Assembly: GCA_013397455.1 (NCBI GenBank)
Contig: VYZB01000341.1
Span: 274,483-338,482, forward strand
Reading direction: 5' to 3'
DNA: 64,000 nt
Source: Crotophaga sulcirostris
Lineage: Eukaryota; Chordata; Aves; Cuculiformes; Crotophagidae
The notes beneath the pieces are model-generated. The model made no database searches and had not been told where the DNA came from. It saw only the letters and a list, made by a program, of their open reading frames with translations. Shown here in pieces: positions 52,604-63,190 of the stretch (its first letter is position 1; each line of letters starts with the position of its first letter). A program made the position numbers and the translations under genes.

Positions 52604-54368
52604 AAACAGAAGTGTGGCTGGAATGTGAGCCCAGGCAAACCTGAATATGAAATAAGGTCCACTTGAAAGATAAGCAACAACTTCTTCACATAATTAACTG
52701 CCAAAAAATTAGGGATGGGCCTGGAAACTCGGTGTTTTCATATCTAGGTTGCCTTTCCAAAAGACTTATGGAGATAAAAGAAGTTACTGGGCTCAGCTGA
52801 GTTGCATTCAGTATTTGTCTAGAGCCAAAAGGGATTTCCCACCCACTTTTTGTGAAAGGAGCACAGTTTACACTTCTTTTGGGAAGAGGAAGGATAGGTC
52901 TGCTATGAAACCTGGCAACACCCTCCACCTGGGGACTCTGAGTAAGTACAAAATAGGTGTCGGTTCCCCAAGGAGCTGCCTGCCCCGAGGGTCCAGCACC
53001 TAACAAGCTCAAGGTTGAAAAGAGTACTCCTTTATCCTAATAAAGGGAAAGTTCTAATTCAAATAGCCCAGGAAGTAACCAGAACAGAACAATAGACAAT
53101 TTCAGACTAAATGCTTAAACGGGGCACTTAGCATGAAAGAGCAGCATTTGCCAAACACTTAACACTTAAGTCCTCTTATTTCCTCCTTTCCTTCACTGCA
53201 GCTTAAAAATTCAGGATCTACTCTCATCAAAGAAACAACTCCTAAATATCTGCTAGGGTAAGATCTCGATCCTCTCCCATCTTCCAGACAATACAAGCAC
53301 ACATTTCAAGGTCCTTTCTTTGCTTTATCGCCCTTAACCCGTTACACATCAGAAACATCAGCTGTAGAGAAGCTGTATCAAAACTCGAATTGTTGATTAA
53401 TCATTGTTACTATGTCATCTCTGCAGAATACTGATGTGGGTGACAAACTTAGTAACAGAGTGCTTATTGCAAGCAGCATTCTTCCTACTACAATATTAAA
53501 TAAATTACAGATTTCTTATGTGATAATTCCACAGACAGTGTTTAAGATAATTATGAAGACAGAATGAATGATTTCATGAAATATTTGATTCTGGCCTTAA
53601 GATTTACGGCTCTGTCTCCAGATGGAGGTCTATTATGTGAACTGAATGAACAAAGATCCTGGTGGAAAAAAAAACAAAACAGCACACACACAACACAGCT
53701 GTAGCAAAATCTGTAAAAAGGAAATTTCAAATTATTTTACAACTACACTGAAAAAACCCACCATCTTTCAAGTATCCCCTTCTCTTGAAGATAATATGAG
53801 ATTGCAGTAAAGGATTTCTGTTTAAGCACACATATTTTGAGTGGAATCATACCAATCACACAGAGATCATCAATGGGGTAGGAACTTGCAGAAACTCACG
53901 CAACATCTCCTGAAGCAAAAGAGCAACTGATAACATCTCTGATTAGAGCAACTTACTAATAACTGCCACACATTTGCTGACACCAGAGAAATGCCCTGAT
54001 TCACCACCCTTCCTCCAGAGCTTGGAGCACAGTTAAAGCTCTTGTTATCAACAAACATGGCACTATTAGCCAGACATCCTCACTCCCTCCACTTTATCTC
54101 AAGATCCTGCCACTCTGCTTTTAAAAAGGTTGTTGTCTTCAGCTGCTCCAATTAAATCTTGTTCAGTGCAGAGAAAACTGCAGAGAATTTAACCATCAAA
54201 TTCTAAAACCTGATTACTTACAAGACAGATTTGTGGGGAATGAGAATGGCCCACATTTGGCATGGTTAAGGACCTTCTCTCCCCATCTTTACTACCATGC
54301 AAATAAAATTCAAACACAAGTGGTATCAACAATCCTGAATTTATGCTAATGAACTTATTTCCCTATAG

Positions 54369-54411
54369 AAAGGTTAATGCTAACCTTTAACCCTTGAAGT
54401 TAGGTTAAAGG
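54369..54411. repeat. Nested inverted repeats
   Basis: AAAGGTTA at 54369-54376 pairs with TAACCTTT at 54381-54388 across ATGC. The overlapping CCTTTAACC at 54384-54392 pairs with GGTTAAAGG at 54403-54411. The middle arm can pair with either side. The function, if any, is unknown. Confidence 0.8.
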
Positions 54412-54627
54412 AACCTAGAGCAGCTGTAATACTGACATGTACTAGTATATATGGACTGGTAAGTCAGGCTACTCTTTCTTCATACAACTTCTAAACAAAG
54501 CGATAGAGTGCAACCAACCCAACATTAATATGCAAGATGTCTAACTTCTAAAATAATTACATTCATAATATATAGAAGTATCCTTATAAATGTAAGCAGC
54601 TATAAGCTCCAAATACCCAGAAGTACT

Positions 54628-55051
54628 TTGTTCATTGCACTCAGACCAGTTACATACTTCCTCACAGCAGAGAAGAATGTTCCCCTCGCCGTTGCCCTTC
54701 ACTGGCTGCTGCCACTGTTCATTTTCTACCAGCTGTTACACTCCTCAGACCCCTGTGGGAGGCAAACCAACCCTGTAAGCCAGCAGAAACTAACTCCAGG
54801 AAGAGGAGCAGAGAGTCTTCCGCTGGCTCAGCACAGCAAGTGCCACCTCTGGTGTTCATCAACACAAGGCAGAAGCCAGAAACACATAACTGGGAGAAAC
54901 TACATAAAGAAGGAGCAGCTTGAGGAAAAGCAGCAAGAAAGAGCTCCTCCACACAATAGCAGCAAGGTGTTAGACCAGCTTGGTTACTTGTGAAATCATA
55001 CTGACTGTGCTGGCATGTTCTGTTCCAGACGACAAGCCGGTTGGAGCACAA
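54628..55051. other. Unclassified GC-richer island with overlapping open frames
   Basis: Plus-strand frame 54628-54993 (121 codons) and minus-strand frame 54719-55051 (110 codons) overlap. I recognise no domain in either. It is the same kind of signal as at 46.4 kb and is most simply explained by base composition or an old repeat. Confidence 0.3.
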
Positions 55052-57261
55052 GCAGCAGATCTACATCACCACTTACACTGCTTTAACAGCCCTGGCTATC
55101 TGAATAAACAAAGCAGTCAGTTTAAAATAAGACAACACATCTGAGCAGTGTCACAACCTTTGGTCTTCATTTAGAAGAACATGTGTCCTTAGTACACTTG
55201 TTCTGTACATATGATAATGAATGCTGCACAGGAAAAACAAAATGATAATGAAGAGCGCTTCATTTCCACTTTTGTGTAAATGCGAAGAGGCACGCCACAT
55301 CACGGTCCACAAACTTTTTTGGTACAGGTGTAGACCTCTTCAGGAAGCTTTGGATATATGAATCGCATTACAAGCTGTATGTATAAAAAACAAACAAATT
55401 TGATAAACATCTTCTAAGTAGGGCATGAGTCCTAAGAGGTTTAGAAATCCCTGGTTTACTTTGAGGATAAGCTTTAACCATACATCTGAGGTCTTGCATT
55501 TCACAAGGGAGCAAAACAAATGAAAACTGATAAGATGTTTCTATTTTAGGCCCTACTTATATCCAGCTAAAGAAAGTGAGAAACAAAAAATAGACACGTA
55601 AAATGTTTCCTGATCCTTTGGTTTTGCTATTCTGCTCCCTTATTCTGCAAGGTTACATGTGAGAAAAGATTTAACAAGAAACCACAGAAACAAGGTGTTG
55701 AGAGCAAAGGCATTCAGAGAAAAACCACAAACAAACCAAATAACAGCAACAACATAAATGAGATAGTAATGGTAGTAAAAAATTTAATTGGTGAGAAAGT
55801 AGTGTGTTAAAAGGCTGGTGTATTTCCATCAGCAAACTTGATATCTGTAGGTAACGTTCTATTTTCATGGCAATGTCACAATTCTTTTGGTAGCGTATAG
55901 ATCCACAGACCTCTGGGGCATGCATTCTCTCCCCACAGAAATACAATATTTCACACCAGCTAAGGTTTCTACAGAACTACACCATTCTACCTCACTTGAA
56001 CTATAAAAATTCGCCTCCTCAGTGCTTTTCCAGGCAGTCACACATCTCACCAAACTTGAGCAAGATCACATTCTGATTGCAGCAACAATGAATGGCCGGA
56101 AATACCTGTGGAAATTCATAGATCGTTTATTTCATCTGTTCAGCTTGCCACTGAACTGACTAAGGTTTCCTCACTGTGTTCCCAAAGGAAGGAAAGGAAC
56201 GTCCTGAGAACACTCTGAGCAAACACAATCTTCACGCTCAAGACAATTGTAGTCGCTTCCGTTGAGATGATGCTGCTTCATCAAAAATTCATGGCAGACT
56301 TGCAATCGGCTTTGAAACTTGATTGCTAGCTTCTGAAATTATCAGACATCACAAAATTCCATGCACCTTGAGGATCCCAATTCCCAAAGCTATGAATGAT
56401 ACAATACTCTTATTAAAACTGTTGCAGAGAGGTTTCAAAACACAATCCTCATAAATCTGAACACTTCAACAGAACACGAGTTATCTGGGAGACCAACATG
56501 TTATGATAAACTCAGTGGAAAAGAATCATCACTGATACTTCGTAAGTTTTGTATTTCAGTATTTGAGACGAGCAATTTTACAGATCTCTTAACAAATAAA
56601 AGCCTTCAATTAAAAAAATAACGGGGATTTGAAATAATGTGATCATTAACACTGAAGTGTTGTGGTCATCACTGGTTATTTTGGGGACAACTGTGTTTTT
56701 GATGCCAGCCAAGTTTTCCAAGAAAGTTTGCATGGTTCTACAGATTAAGGCCTTTATTAAATAAAATAGCCCATTCAGGCTGGCTTAAAATAGAAAAGGA
56801 TCCCATAACCAATGCTTCCCAGTTCTGGGTGCACTTTAAAATACATTCTCATTAATTTCACATATTCAACATTTACTATTTTACCTCTTCCAATACACTG
56901 AGAACAAGTAATTTTGTACTTGGAGCTTTCGCTAACTCTCATGGCCATGCTTCACCACCATGCTGCTCATCTGCACTAATAGACAAAATTCAACAAACAA
57001 TCAAAATTTCTTCAGATTATTTTCTTAGAAGGAATTTTTTTCAGTTAGTTAAACTAGAGGGGAATGCTCACAGAGTTTCATTAGTGAAAACTGCTTTAAG
57101 GTTTTATTTCTAACAACTTCGAGTTTGTCTCAGTTCCATTTGAGAAGTGATACTCAGGATGTGAACACCTGGCAACTAAACAGACTGGCCAAGGACCACA
57201 CCTTTGTGAACCTCAGAGCAGCACCATGACTTTTATGCCAGTTGCTACAGTTTGCATAAGT

Positions 57262-57720
57262 CACAGTACCACAGTATCACAAGGTTGGAAAGAACCTCTG
57301 AGATCATCGAGTCCAACCTATAACCCAACACCAACACCAACCCATCATCTAAACCCTGGCACTGAGTGCCTCAGCCAATCTCCTCTTAAACACCTCCAGG
57401 GTCGGAGACTCCACCACCTCCCTGGGCAGCGCATTCCCATGGCCAATCACCCTTTCAGGGAAGAACTTTTTCCTAATATCAAGCCTAAACTTTCCCTGAT
57501 GAAGCTTGAGTCCATGTCCTCTAGTTCTGTCACTGGTCACCTGAGAGAAGAGACCAACCCCTGCCTGACTCCAGCCTCCTTTTAGGCAGTTGTAGAGAGC
57601 AATAAGGTCTCCCCTGAGCCTCCTCTTCTCCAGACTAAACAGCCCCAGCTCCCTCAGTCGCTCCTCACAGGGCTTGTGCTCCAAACCCTTCACCATCTTC
57701 ATTGCTCTCCTCTGGACACA
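57262..57720 (-). mobile_element. CR1 LINE (J-like subfamily pattern), 5'-truncated
   Basis: On the minus strand about 460 bases encode the C-terminal end of the CR1 reverse-transcriptase protein: [40 protein letters not shown], and then [20 protein letters not shown] and [20 protein letters not shown]. The frame from KMVKG through ALSARV is still open. The 3' tail at the low-coordinate end shows the 8-bp periodic units (CACAGTAC, CACAGTAT on the plus strand). It is inserted in the same orientation as TTC7B. The open frame suggests moderate age, but the copy lacks EN and the RT core, so it cannot move. Confidence 0.93.
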
Positions 57721-57744
57721 TAATCCTCTGGACACAAATCCTGC

Positions 57745-58502
57745 TGACAGGGTGCACACAGCAAGATGCTGGCAGCAGGGGGCTGCAGGGGGGGGGCCCT
57801 GTGGGAAGAGGCCAGGGCCGCCGTGTCCCAGGCCCACGGCAAGACGCAGCAGAGCCCCTCAGTGGAGCAGGCAGAGCTCCTGGGAAAGTGTATTTAAGAA
57901 AGGGCAGGAAACGCCACAGAGAGGAGGAGGAAACAAAAAGAATGAGAAAGAGCAGAGGGAACGCCAAGGTCAGAGAAGGAGGGGGAGGAGAGGCTCCCAG
58001 TGCCAGAGCAGATATCCACCCCTGCAGCCTGGGGAGGACTCAAGCTGGACCAGCTGGATGTGCCCCGAAGGGCGCATGGACAGCCTAGGCCAGAGCACAT
58101 TTTTTTTCCTGAAGGACTGCAGCCAGCAGGGAGCCCATACCAGAGTAGAGGGAAAAAGTGACAAGGAAGGAGCAACAGAAAGAAACCACCTCGCACTGAC
58201 TGGGGAGAGGCACAGGGGTCTGGGGTGAAGGAGGGAAGTTGAGCCTGGGAGACGTGGGAGGAAAACTGCTGCTTTCATGGCTGTCTTCCTGCTTCTTACT
58301 ATCTGAATCTGTTTTAACAGGCAATAAGTTAAATTACTTTTCCCCAAGTTGAGTCTGTTTTGCCCATGATGGATTAGGAAGTGATCTCCCTGTCTCTATC
58401 TCAAGCTACCAGTCTTCTCATTCCATTTTCTGCCCCACTAAGGATGGGGAGAGACTGAGCAGCTGGATGGGCATTTGCTGTCAGCCAGGCTCACCCACCA
58501 CA
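57745..58502 (+). mobile_element. Solo ERV LTR with 5-bp target duplication
   Basis: A 758-base element begins TGACAGGGTGCAC and ends CACCCACCACA. It is flanked by the same five bases, CCTGC, at 57740-57744 and 58503-58507. Internal landmarks match the bird LTR family also seen at 37.7 kb: a GGACTGCAGCC unit, then GGCAATAAGTTAAATTAC (a degenerate poly(A) region), TTGAGTCTGTTTTGCCC and GTGATCTCCCTGTCTC near the end. There is no retroviral gene body next to it, so it is a solo LTR. A 5-bp duplication suits ERVL-type elements (general knowledge). Open frames of 79-184 codons within it are not genes. Confidence 0.7.
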
Positions 58503-60483
58503 CCTGCACATAACAGTTTTGACTCAGTCTTTCCCAGGAGTGCTGATGCAGCAAGAGTTCAGAGATTTGTGTTACATGGCACAAATCTTATTACTGCTGC
58601 TGAGTCCTGGTTCTGAAGGAGAAAAACGTAATACAAACCGGATAAGTGCCTAACAATTCCAAGTTAGTTAAAATACCCTTCTTTCATCCATCTATCCAGC
58701 TGTCTCTATCCTCTGTGAAAAACAATGCAAGTCACAGGTTTGACAGAGAACACCCATTTTCCATGATCCAAATTGTGACTATGACTTACAGAATAGCAAA
58801 GGCAATGACCAATCTATTAACATCTCTTCTTTCTTTATCTTAAAGCTCAGTAAAGCCTTTCAAATACAGTCCATCAGATACAGAAGTTGGTTCTAGTAAG
58901 TGCTATTTTTGTGTATCCAAAATCCTACATAAAGTGTCATTTATATTTGATCCACTGTCAGGTTTTATATAGACTCCTAATTTTATGAGGGAGCAGACAA
59001 AATTCTTCAGCAGAACAAAACAGAAGAAACAATGCAAAATCAAGTCCACTCATAATATTGCACCTCTCAAGCACTGTGTTTCTCCAGAAATATACATCAT
59101 TGCCTTTTGCATCCCCATATGCCTTCAACCTGGAAACTGATATTGCTTCCTTCATCTAATTTGGGTTGCAAGCTTCAAGGGATGGGAACTTGATAATAGC
59201 AAATAGTAAATCAATGCAAGACAGTCCAAATAATAATCCAGCCTATTAAAATTTCTGCCAAGTTTTCTAATCCACATTTCTAAACAGAAAGTATAATTAA
59301 GTCCTGGTAAAGTAACAGTCTATTATTTTGCAATAGTGCAAGACTGAAGAGATTACAAGAGGGTTTCCCCAAAGGACCCCTTCCTATCTGTGTTCAAAGT
59401 GCAACAAACCCTATGCCTAGCAATGCCTGTATCCTGCTAAAATGCTCCAGAATTCAAGAGTCAGAGTCAATTCTCTACACACCAAAATATGGACAGAATG
59501 AAGATCCTATCACCTCTTTTTCCTTCTCAGATGCTTTTAAATCATTCCTATGACATATTGTTCCACGTTCAGCCAAAACCCAGACCTTTTGTTATCCATC
59601 CCTTGGCAAATTTGTAAAACTGAATATTACTACAGAAAGAAGCTGTGAAGTTCCGAGTCCCTTCTGTTAAATTAACTGCTTCAGATTAACTAACAATAGG
59701 GATTAAAAACAGAGTGCCCTTCAGCTCATATCTCTCTTCACAGATGGAAGGGAGGCACTGCCTGTCCTTCATACTGTCACTTGCTGATAACCTTGGCCTG
59801 CAACCTGTTGCGTACACCAGGTTCTAGAAAACAAACTTACAGGTTTAGACACTCTCAACAGCACGGACATGTATTTCATTAAATGAATTACTCTATTCCT
59901 GTCTCACTCCACTACAAAAGGACAGTCCCTTACAATCACTTATCTTACCGACTGTTAGTGTTCTCAGCTAGAATTTGGAAGCCATGGACCTTGATTTAAT
60001 CATTCCTGTGCCATCAGAAAGAGACAAAACCTACACGTGATACCTTCCCATGTTTAAAAGAGCACAAAATGCTCTAGTAATTTGTATTTTGAGTGGCACA
60101 GAATCTAAAAGACACCGTAACAGAAAAATCACTGAACTGTAAAGTTATGCATATTGTATCACCTTCTCTGATGCTTCAGTTAGGCAAAAAGTGCCTAGGT
60201 CAGAGAATTTCAGTCAAACTGTCAATAACATCTCCCGCCTAGTTCTCCCTACCTAACTGAAATATCTTAGTACATCTTGAAAGCATGAAAATTATATCCT
60301 GGCCCAACCAGACAGTGAAAAAACACTTGTCTTTGCTTAGACCAGGGGTGTCAAACTCACAGCTCCTGCTGTTCTCCTGCAGCGTAGCGTGCACTCCCAG
60401 TGACACCAACCTCACACCTCATCCTGTCTCTCTGTTAACTTAGCACCCCTGAATTCACCCCAAGTTCTGTCTTTGCAGGCTCC

Positions 60484-60729
60484 ATGGCTCTCAAGGTCCA
60501 CCCCAAGCAGATGAGCAATCCCAGAGAGGCGGACACCATCCCCCTGTCTTTTTCTCATGCACAGAACGAAGTCAGCTCAGGAATCCACGAGAGAGAGAAC
60601 TTCCCTGCGCCTCCCACGGTCACCGGGCACTTCCACACCCCTGAACGAGGCGCTGCTCTTTGCCTAAACCTTCCAAAGCTTGCAAGACAAGAAATTAGAG
60701 ACCAAGTAAACCATTTGCAGTCGATGTAA
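60484..60729 (+). other. Unrecognised 81-codon open frame
   Basis: An ATG in good context (TCCATGG) opens 81 codons, MALKVHPKQMSNPREADTIP and on, ending at TAA, where the left flank of the solo LTR begins. A possible acceptor (TCTTTGCAG) lies just upstream at 60471-60479. The sequence from about 60340 is GC-richer than the intron. I know no family with this peptide. It could be chance or part of an old repeat. Confidence 0.2.
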
Positions 60730-60760
60730 GCGTTGTGCAGCCTCATTTATGTTCATATAA

Positions 60761-60789
60761 GTTTGCAATGCACGAAATAAGAGCCCAAA
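60761..60789 (+). repeat. Left copy of an imperfect 29-bp repeat flanking the solo LTR
   Basis: Matches 61329-61357 at 25 of 29 positions (shared core GTTTGCAA, GCACGAAA, AGAGCCCAA). It ends exactly at the LTR boundary and contains the CAAA target duplication. Confidence 0.85.
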
Positions 60790-61270
60790 TGTTACAAGCA
60801 GTAAAGAATTAGAAAATTTTAGAAGTAGTTAGGCTAAGGCTCGGGCTGATCGAACAGGCCCGTGAGGGCAAAGGTTGAGAAACAAGCAAAGAACGTGCTG
60901 AGAAGGAGGTATGAAGGAACACAATCAAAGGGATGTAGAACATGGAGCAAGAACAAACTGCTACTTAGTGATAAGGTTCAAGTTTTACCCATGAAAGGGG
61001 TTTTGGTGATGGGAGTCAGTTAACGGTATTATCTTAGGTCAGACAAGCAAATCATCAATTGTTATCTGCATGATGTAGGTAACTAATCTGTAACCAAAGA
61101 ATGTGTATCTGTGCGCGTAAGCTTTTTGTAAAAGAGTATAAAAGATGAACCAAAAATGAGGGTCTTTGGAATCCTGGCTTGGGACGTTAGTCCTCAGGTT
61201 CCCGGGGCCCCGAATAAAGCACCGCATAAACTGACACCCTGTTGGTTTGTGTCTTGTGTATCGGGCAACA
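60790..61270 (+). mobile_element. Solo ERV LTR with 4-bp target duplication
   Basis: A 481-base element begins TGTTACAAGC and ends GGGCAACA (TGTT/AACA inverted ends). It is flanked by CAAA on both sides (60786-60789 and 61271-61274). It has a TATA box (TATAAAAG, 61137-61144), a poly(A) signal (AATAAA, 61213-61218) and a GT-rich stretch after it (TTGGTTTGTGTCTTGTGT), in the U3-R-U5 order. No primer-binding site or gene body follows, so it is a solo LTR left by recombination. A 4-bp duplication suits class I (ERV1) elements. It points away from TTC7B's transcription and lies about 220 bases from the GC-rich gap. Confidence 0.85.
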
Positions 61271-61328
61271 CAAATAAGCCATTTTTAGTCGTTTTAAGAG
61301 CACGAGTGACGCTGCACAACGCTCAGAA

Positions 61329-61357
61329 GTTTGCAACGCACGAAAACAGAGCCCAAG
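61329..61357 (+). repeat. Right copy of the imperfect 29-bp repeat
   Basis: Second copy, 58 bases beyond the right end of the LTR. Looser similarity seems to extend further left of both copies (GCAGC-CTCA against GCACAACGCTCA). Confidence 0.85.
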
Positions 61358-61359
61358 GA

Positions 61360-61491
61360 ACGCAGCCGGCCTCGCCGTGAGCCGCGCGGTGCTGCGGGGG
61401 CGCCTTCCCGAGGGACCGGAGCCTCCGTGCGGCGCGCGCAGGGGCGCCCGGGGCTCCGCAGCGCCGGGGCCAGCCCAGCCCAGCCCAGCCC
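61360..61491. promoter_or_regulatory. Left shore of a probable CpG island
   Basis: The sequence turns abruptly GC- and CpG-rich (GCCGCGCGG, GGCGCGCGCAGGGGCGCCCGG) up to the gap. Such islands mark vertebrate promoters. With TTC7B exon 1 missing and expected upstream of 51286, this is the best candidate for its promoter region, but that is inference. Confidence 0.5.
61472..61491 (-). repeat. AGCCC tandem tract, G-quadruplex-capable on the minus strand
   Basis: Four GGGCT units read on the minus strand directly at the gap edge, giving four runs of three Gs with short loops. This fits the canonical quadruplex pattern and may explain why sequencing failed here. Confidence 0.75.
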
Positions 61492-62122
61492 NNNNNNNNN
61501 NNNNNNNNNNNNNNNNNNNNNNNNNNNNNNNNNNNNNNNNNNNNNNNNNNNNNNNNNNNNNNNNNNNNNNNNNNNNNNNNNNNNNNNNNNNNNNNNNNNN
61601 NNNNNNNNNNNNNNNNNNNNNNNNNNNNNNNNNNNNNNNNNNNNNNNNNNNNNNNNNNNNNNNNNNNNNNNNNNNNNNNNNNNNNNNNNNNNNNNNNNNN
61701 NNNNNNNNNNNNNNNNNNNNNNNNNNNNNNNNNNNNNNNNNNNNNNNNNNNNNNNNNNNNNNNNNNNNNNNNNNNNNNNNNNNNNNNNNNNNNNNNNNNN
61801 NNNNNNNNNNNNNNNNNNNNNNNNNNNNNNNNNNNNNNNNNNNNNNNNNNNNNNNNNNNNNNNNNNNNNNNNNNNNNNNNNNNNNNNNNNNNNNNNNNNN
61901 NNNNNNNNNNNNNNNNNNNNNNNNNNNNNNNNNNNNNNNNNNNNNNNNNNNNNNNNNNNNNNNNNNNNNNNNNNNNNNNNNNNNNNNNNNNNNNNNNNNN
62001 NNNNNNNNNNNNNNNNNNNNNNNNNNNNNNNNNNNNNNNNNNNNNNNNNNNNNNNNNNNNNNNNNNNNNNNNNNNNNNNNNNNNNNNNNNNNNNNNNNNN
62101 NNNNNNNNNNNNNNNNNNNNNN
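61492..62122. other. Assembly gap (631 N)
   Basis: Unknown bases between two GC-rich edges. Open frames that run across it (for example 61331-62215) are artefacts of untranslated N. TTC7B exon 1 may lie inside. Confidence 1.
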
Positions 62123-62176
62123 CCGGGAGAGGGAAGGGGGGCGGGGCCGGTAAGGGCTCCGGTAGAACGGTTTGTC
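62123..62176. promoter_or_regulatory. Right shore of the GC-rich island with a GC box
   Basis: GC-rich sequence with GGGGCGGGGC (62137-62146), a classic Sp1-type GC box, just upstream of where a minus-strand promoter in the gap would be. It ends where a CR1 fragment starts. Confidence 0.45.
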
Positions 62177-62375
62177 ATGGAATCACAGGGTGGTTTGGGT
62201 CGGAAGGGACCTTAAAACCCATCCAGTTCCAGACCCCCGCCGTGGGCAGGGACCCCTCCCACCAGCCCAGGCGGCTCCAGGCCTCGGACACCTCCAGGGA
62301 CGGGGCAGCCACGGCTTCCCTGGGCACCCTGCACCAGGGCCTCCCCGCCCTGAGCGGGAGGAATTCCTGGCGCTG
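62177..62375 (-). mobile_element. CR1 LINE 3' end, GC-rich copy
   Basis: The low-coordinate end reads AATCACAGGGTGGTTTGGGTCGGAAGGGACC, in pieces recognisable as the CR1 3' end on the minus strand, followed by the CAGGGACCCCTCCCACCAG and TCCAGGGACGGGGCAGCCAC blocks. The tail has lost its ATTCTATG units. Its many CpGs compared with the other CR1 copies suggest it sits in a region kept GC-rich. Confidence 0.88.
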
Positions 62376-62429
62376 TGTGCCCGGAGCCTGCAGCTGGCAA
62401 TGGCACAGCCGAGAGCCTCTGGGGGAGGA

Positions 62430-63190
62430 CTAAGGGCCAGACAGTTCAAGCTGATGGCATCATGGCAGTCTGCTGCAGGCCACCAGCCAGGGCGACACCA
62501 CTGAGGGGTTATTCATCTGCCCTTGTCCCTCATGGGGGATTTCAGCTTGCCACATATCAACTAGGAGTACCAGACAGCTGAGATAAACAGGCCCAGACAA
62601 TTACTAAAGTCTCTGGCCAGTAACCTCATGGCACAGGTGCTGAAGGACGGTGCAAATAATAATGTCCCAATCAACCTTGAACTTGTGTGGGATCTGCAGC
62701 TCCAGCTGGACCCCTACAAGTTGATGAGAACTGATAGGATTCATCCAAGGGTTCTTACAGATCTGGCTGATGTCACAGTGAGATCTCTCTCAATGATTTT
62801 TCAACACTTTCAGGAATCTGGAGAGGTACCAGTAGACTGGAAGCTGGCAAACATCCCAGTCTTCAAGAAGGGTAGCAAGGATGATCTCAGTAACTACAGG
62901 CCTGTCAGCCTCACTTCAGCATCTGGTAAGTTTATGGAGAAAATTGTTCTGGGAGCTACTGAAAAACACCTGAAAGACAATGCAGTCATTGGTCCCAGCC
63001 AGCATGGGTTTATAAAGGGAAGGTCGTGCCTGACAATCTTAATTTCCTTCCATGACAGGGTTACCCACCTGGTCGACCAAGGAAAACCAGTTGATGCAAT
63101 CTTTCTGGACTTCAGCAAGACCTTTGATACTGTCTTTCACACTATAATCCTAAACAAAATGTCCAGCATACAGCTGGTTAAACACACAAT
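62430..63190 (+). mobile_element. CR1-type LINE, endonuclease and reverse-transcriptase remnant
   Basis: The left part (about 62440-62600) keeps decayed endonuclease pieces in different frames: VCCRPPA resembles the YRPP motif and LMGDFSLPHIN the MGDFN motif. From 62628 one open frame of 202 codons carries the RT fingers/palm: PVDWKLANIPVFKKGSKDDL, SNYRPVSLTSASGKFMEKIV, GPSQHGFIKGRSCL and the first catalytic block AIFLDFSKTFDTVFH. The YVDD-containing part and everything after it are missing. The gap between EN and RT pieces shows an internal deletion. It is inactive. It lies head-to-head with the 62177-62375 fragment, so the two are separate insertions or an inversion. Confidence 0.9.

Larger units (their letters stand above)
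51287..61491 (-). other. TTC7B intron 1 (readable part)
   Basis: At least 10.2 kb from exon 2 to the assembly gap. It holds two CR1 fragments (52033-52107 and 57262-57720), a CAAAC simple repeat, a full-length LTR (57745-58502), a solo LTR (60790-61270), and an unrecognised 81-codon frame on + at 60484-60729. I searched for exon 1 (expected METHIONINE-Ala-Thr-Lys-Lys start and ELVKQLSAKL) and found no trace in readable sequence. That this is all intron assumes exon 1 lies at or beyond the gap. Confidence 0.75.

Noticed and set aside
57674..58347. Several open frames of 79-184 codons
   Set aside because: They lie within the LTR and CR1 and reflect the GC-rich repeat sequence. No retroviral protein domain is present in them.
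61294..62215. Three long frames of 258-294 codons
   Set aside because: They exist only because N is not read as a stop. The readable parts have no domain.
62183..62581. GC-rich open frames of 63-110 codons
   Set aside because: They are shadows over the CR1 fragments and GC-rich sequence. Only the decayed endonuclease pieces have meaning.
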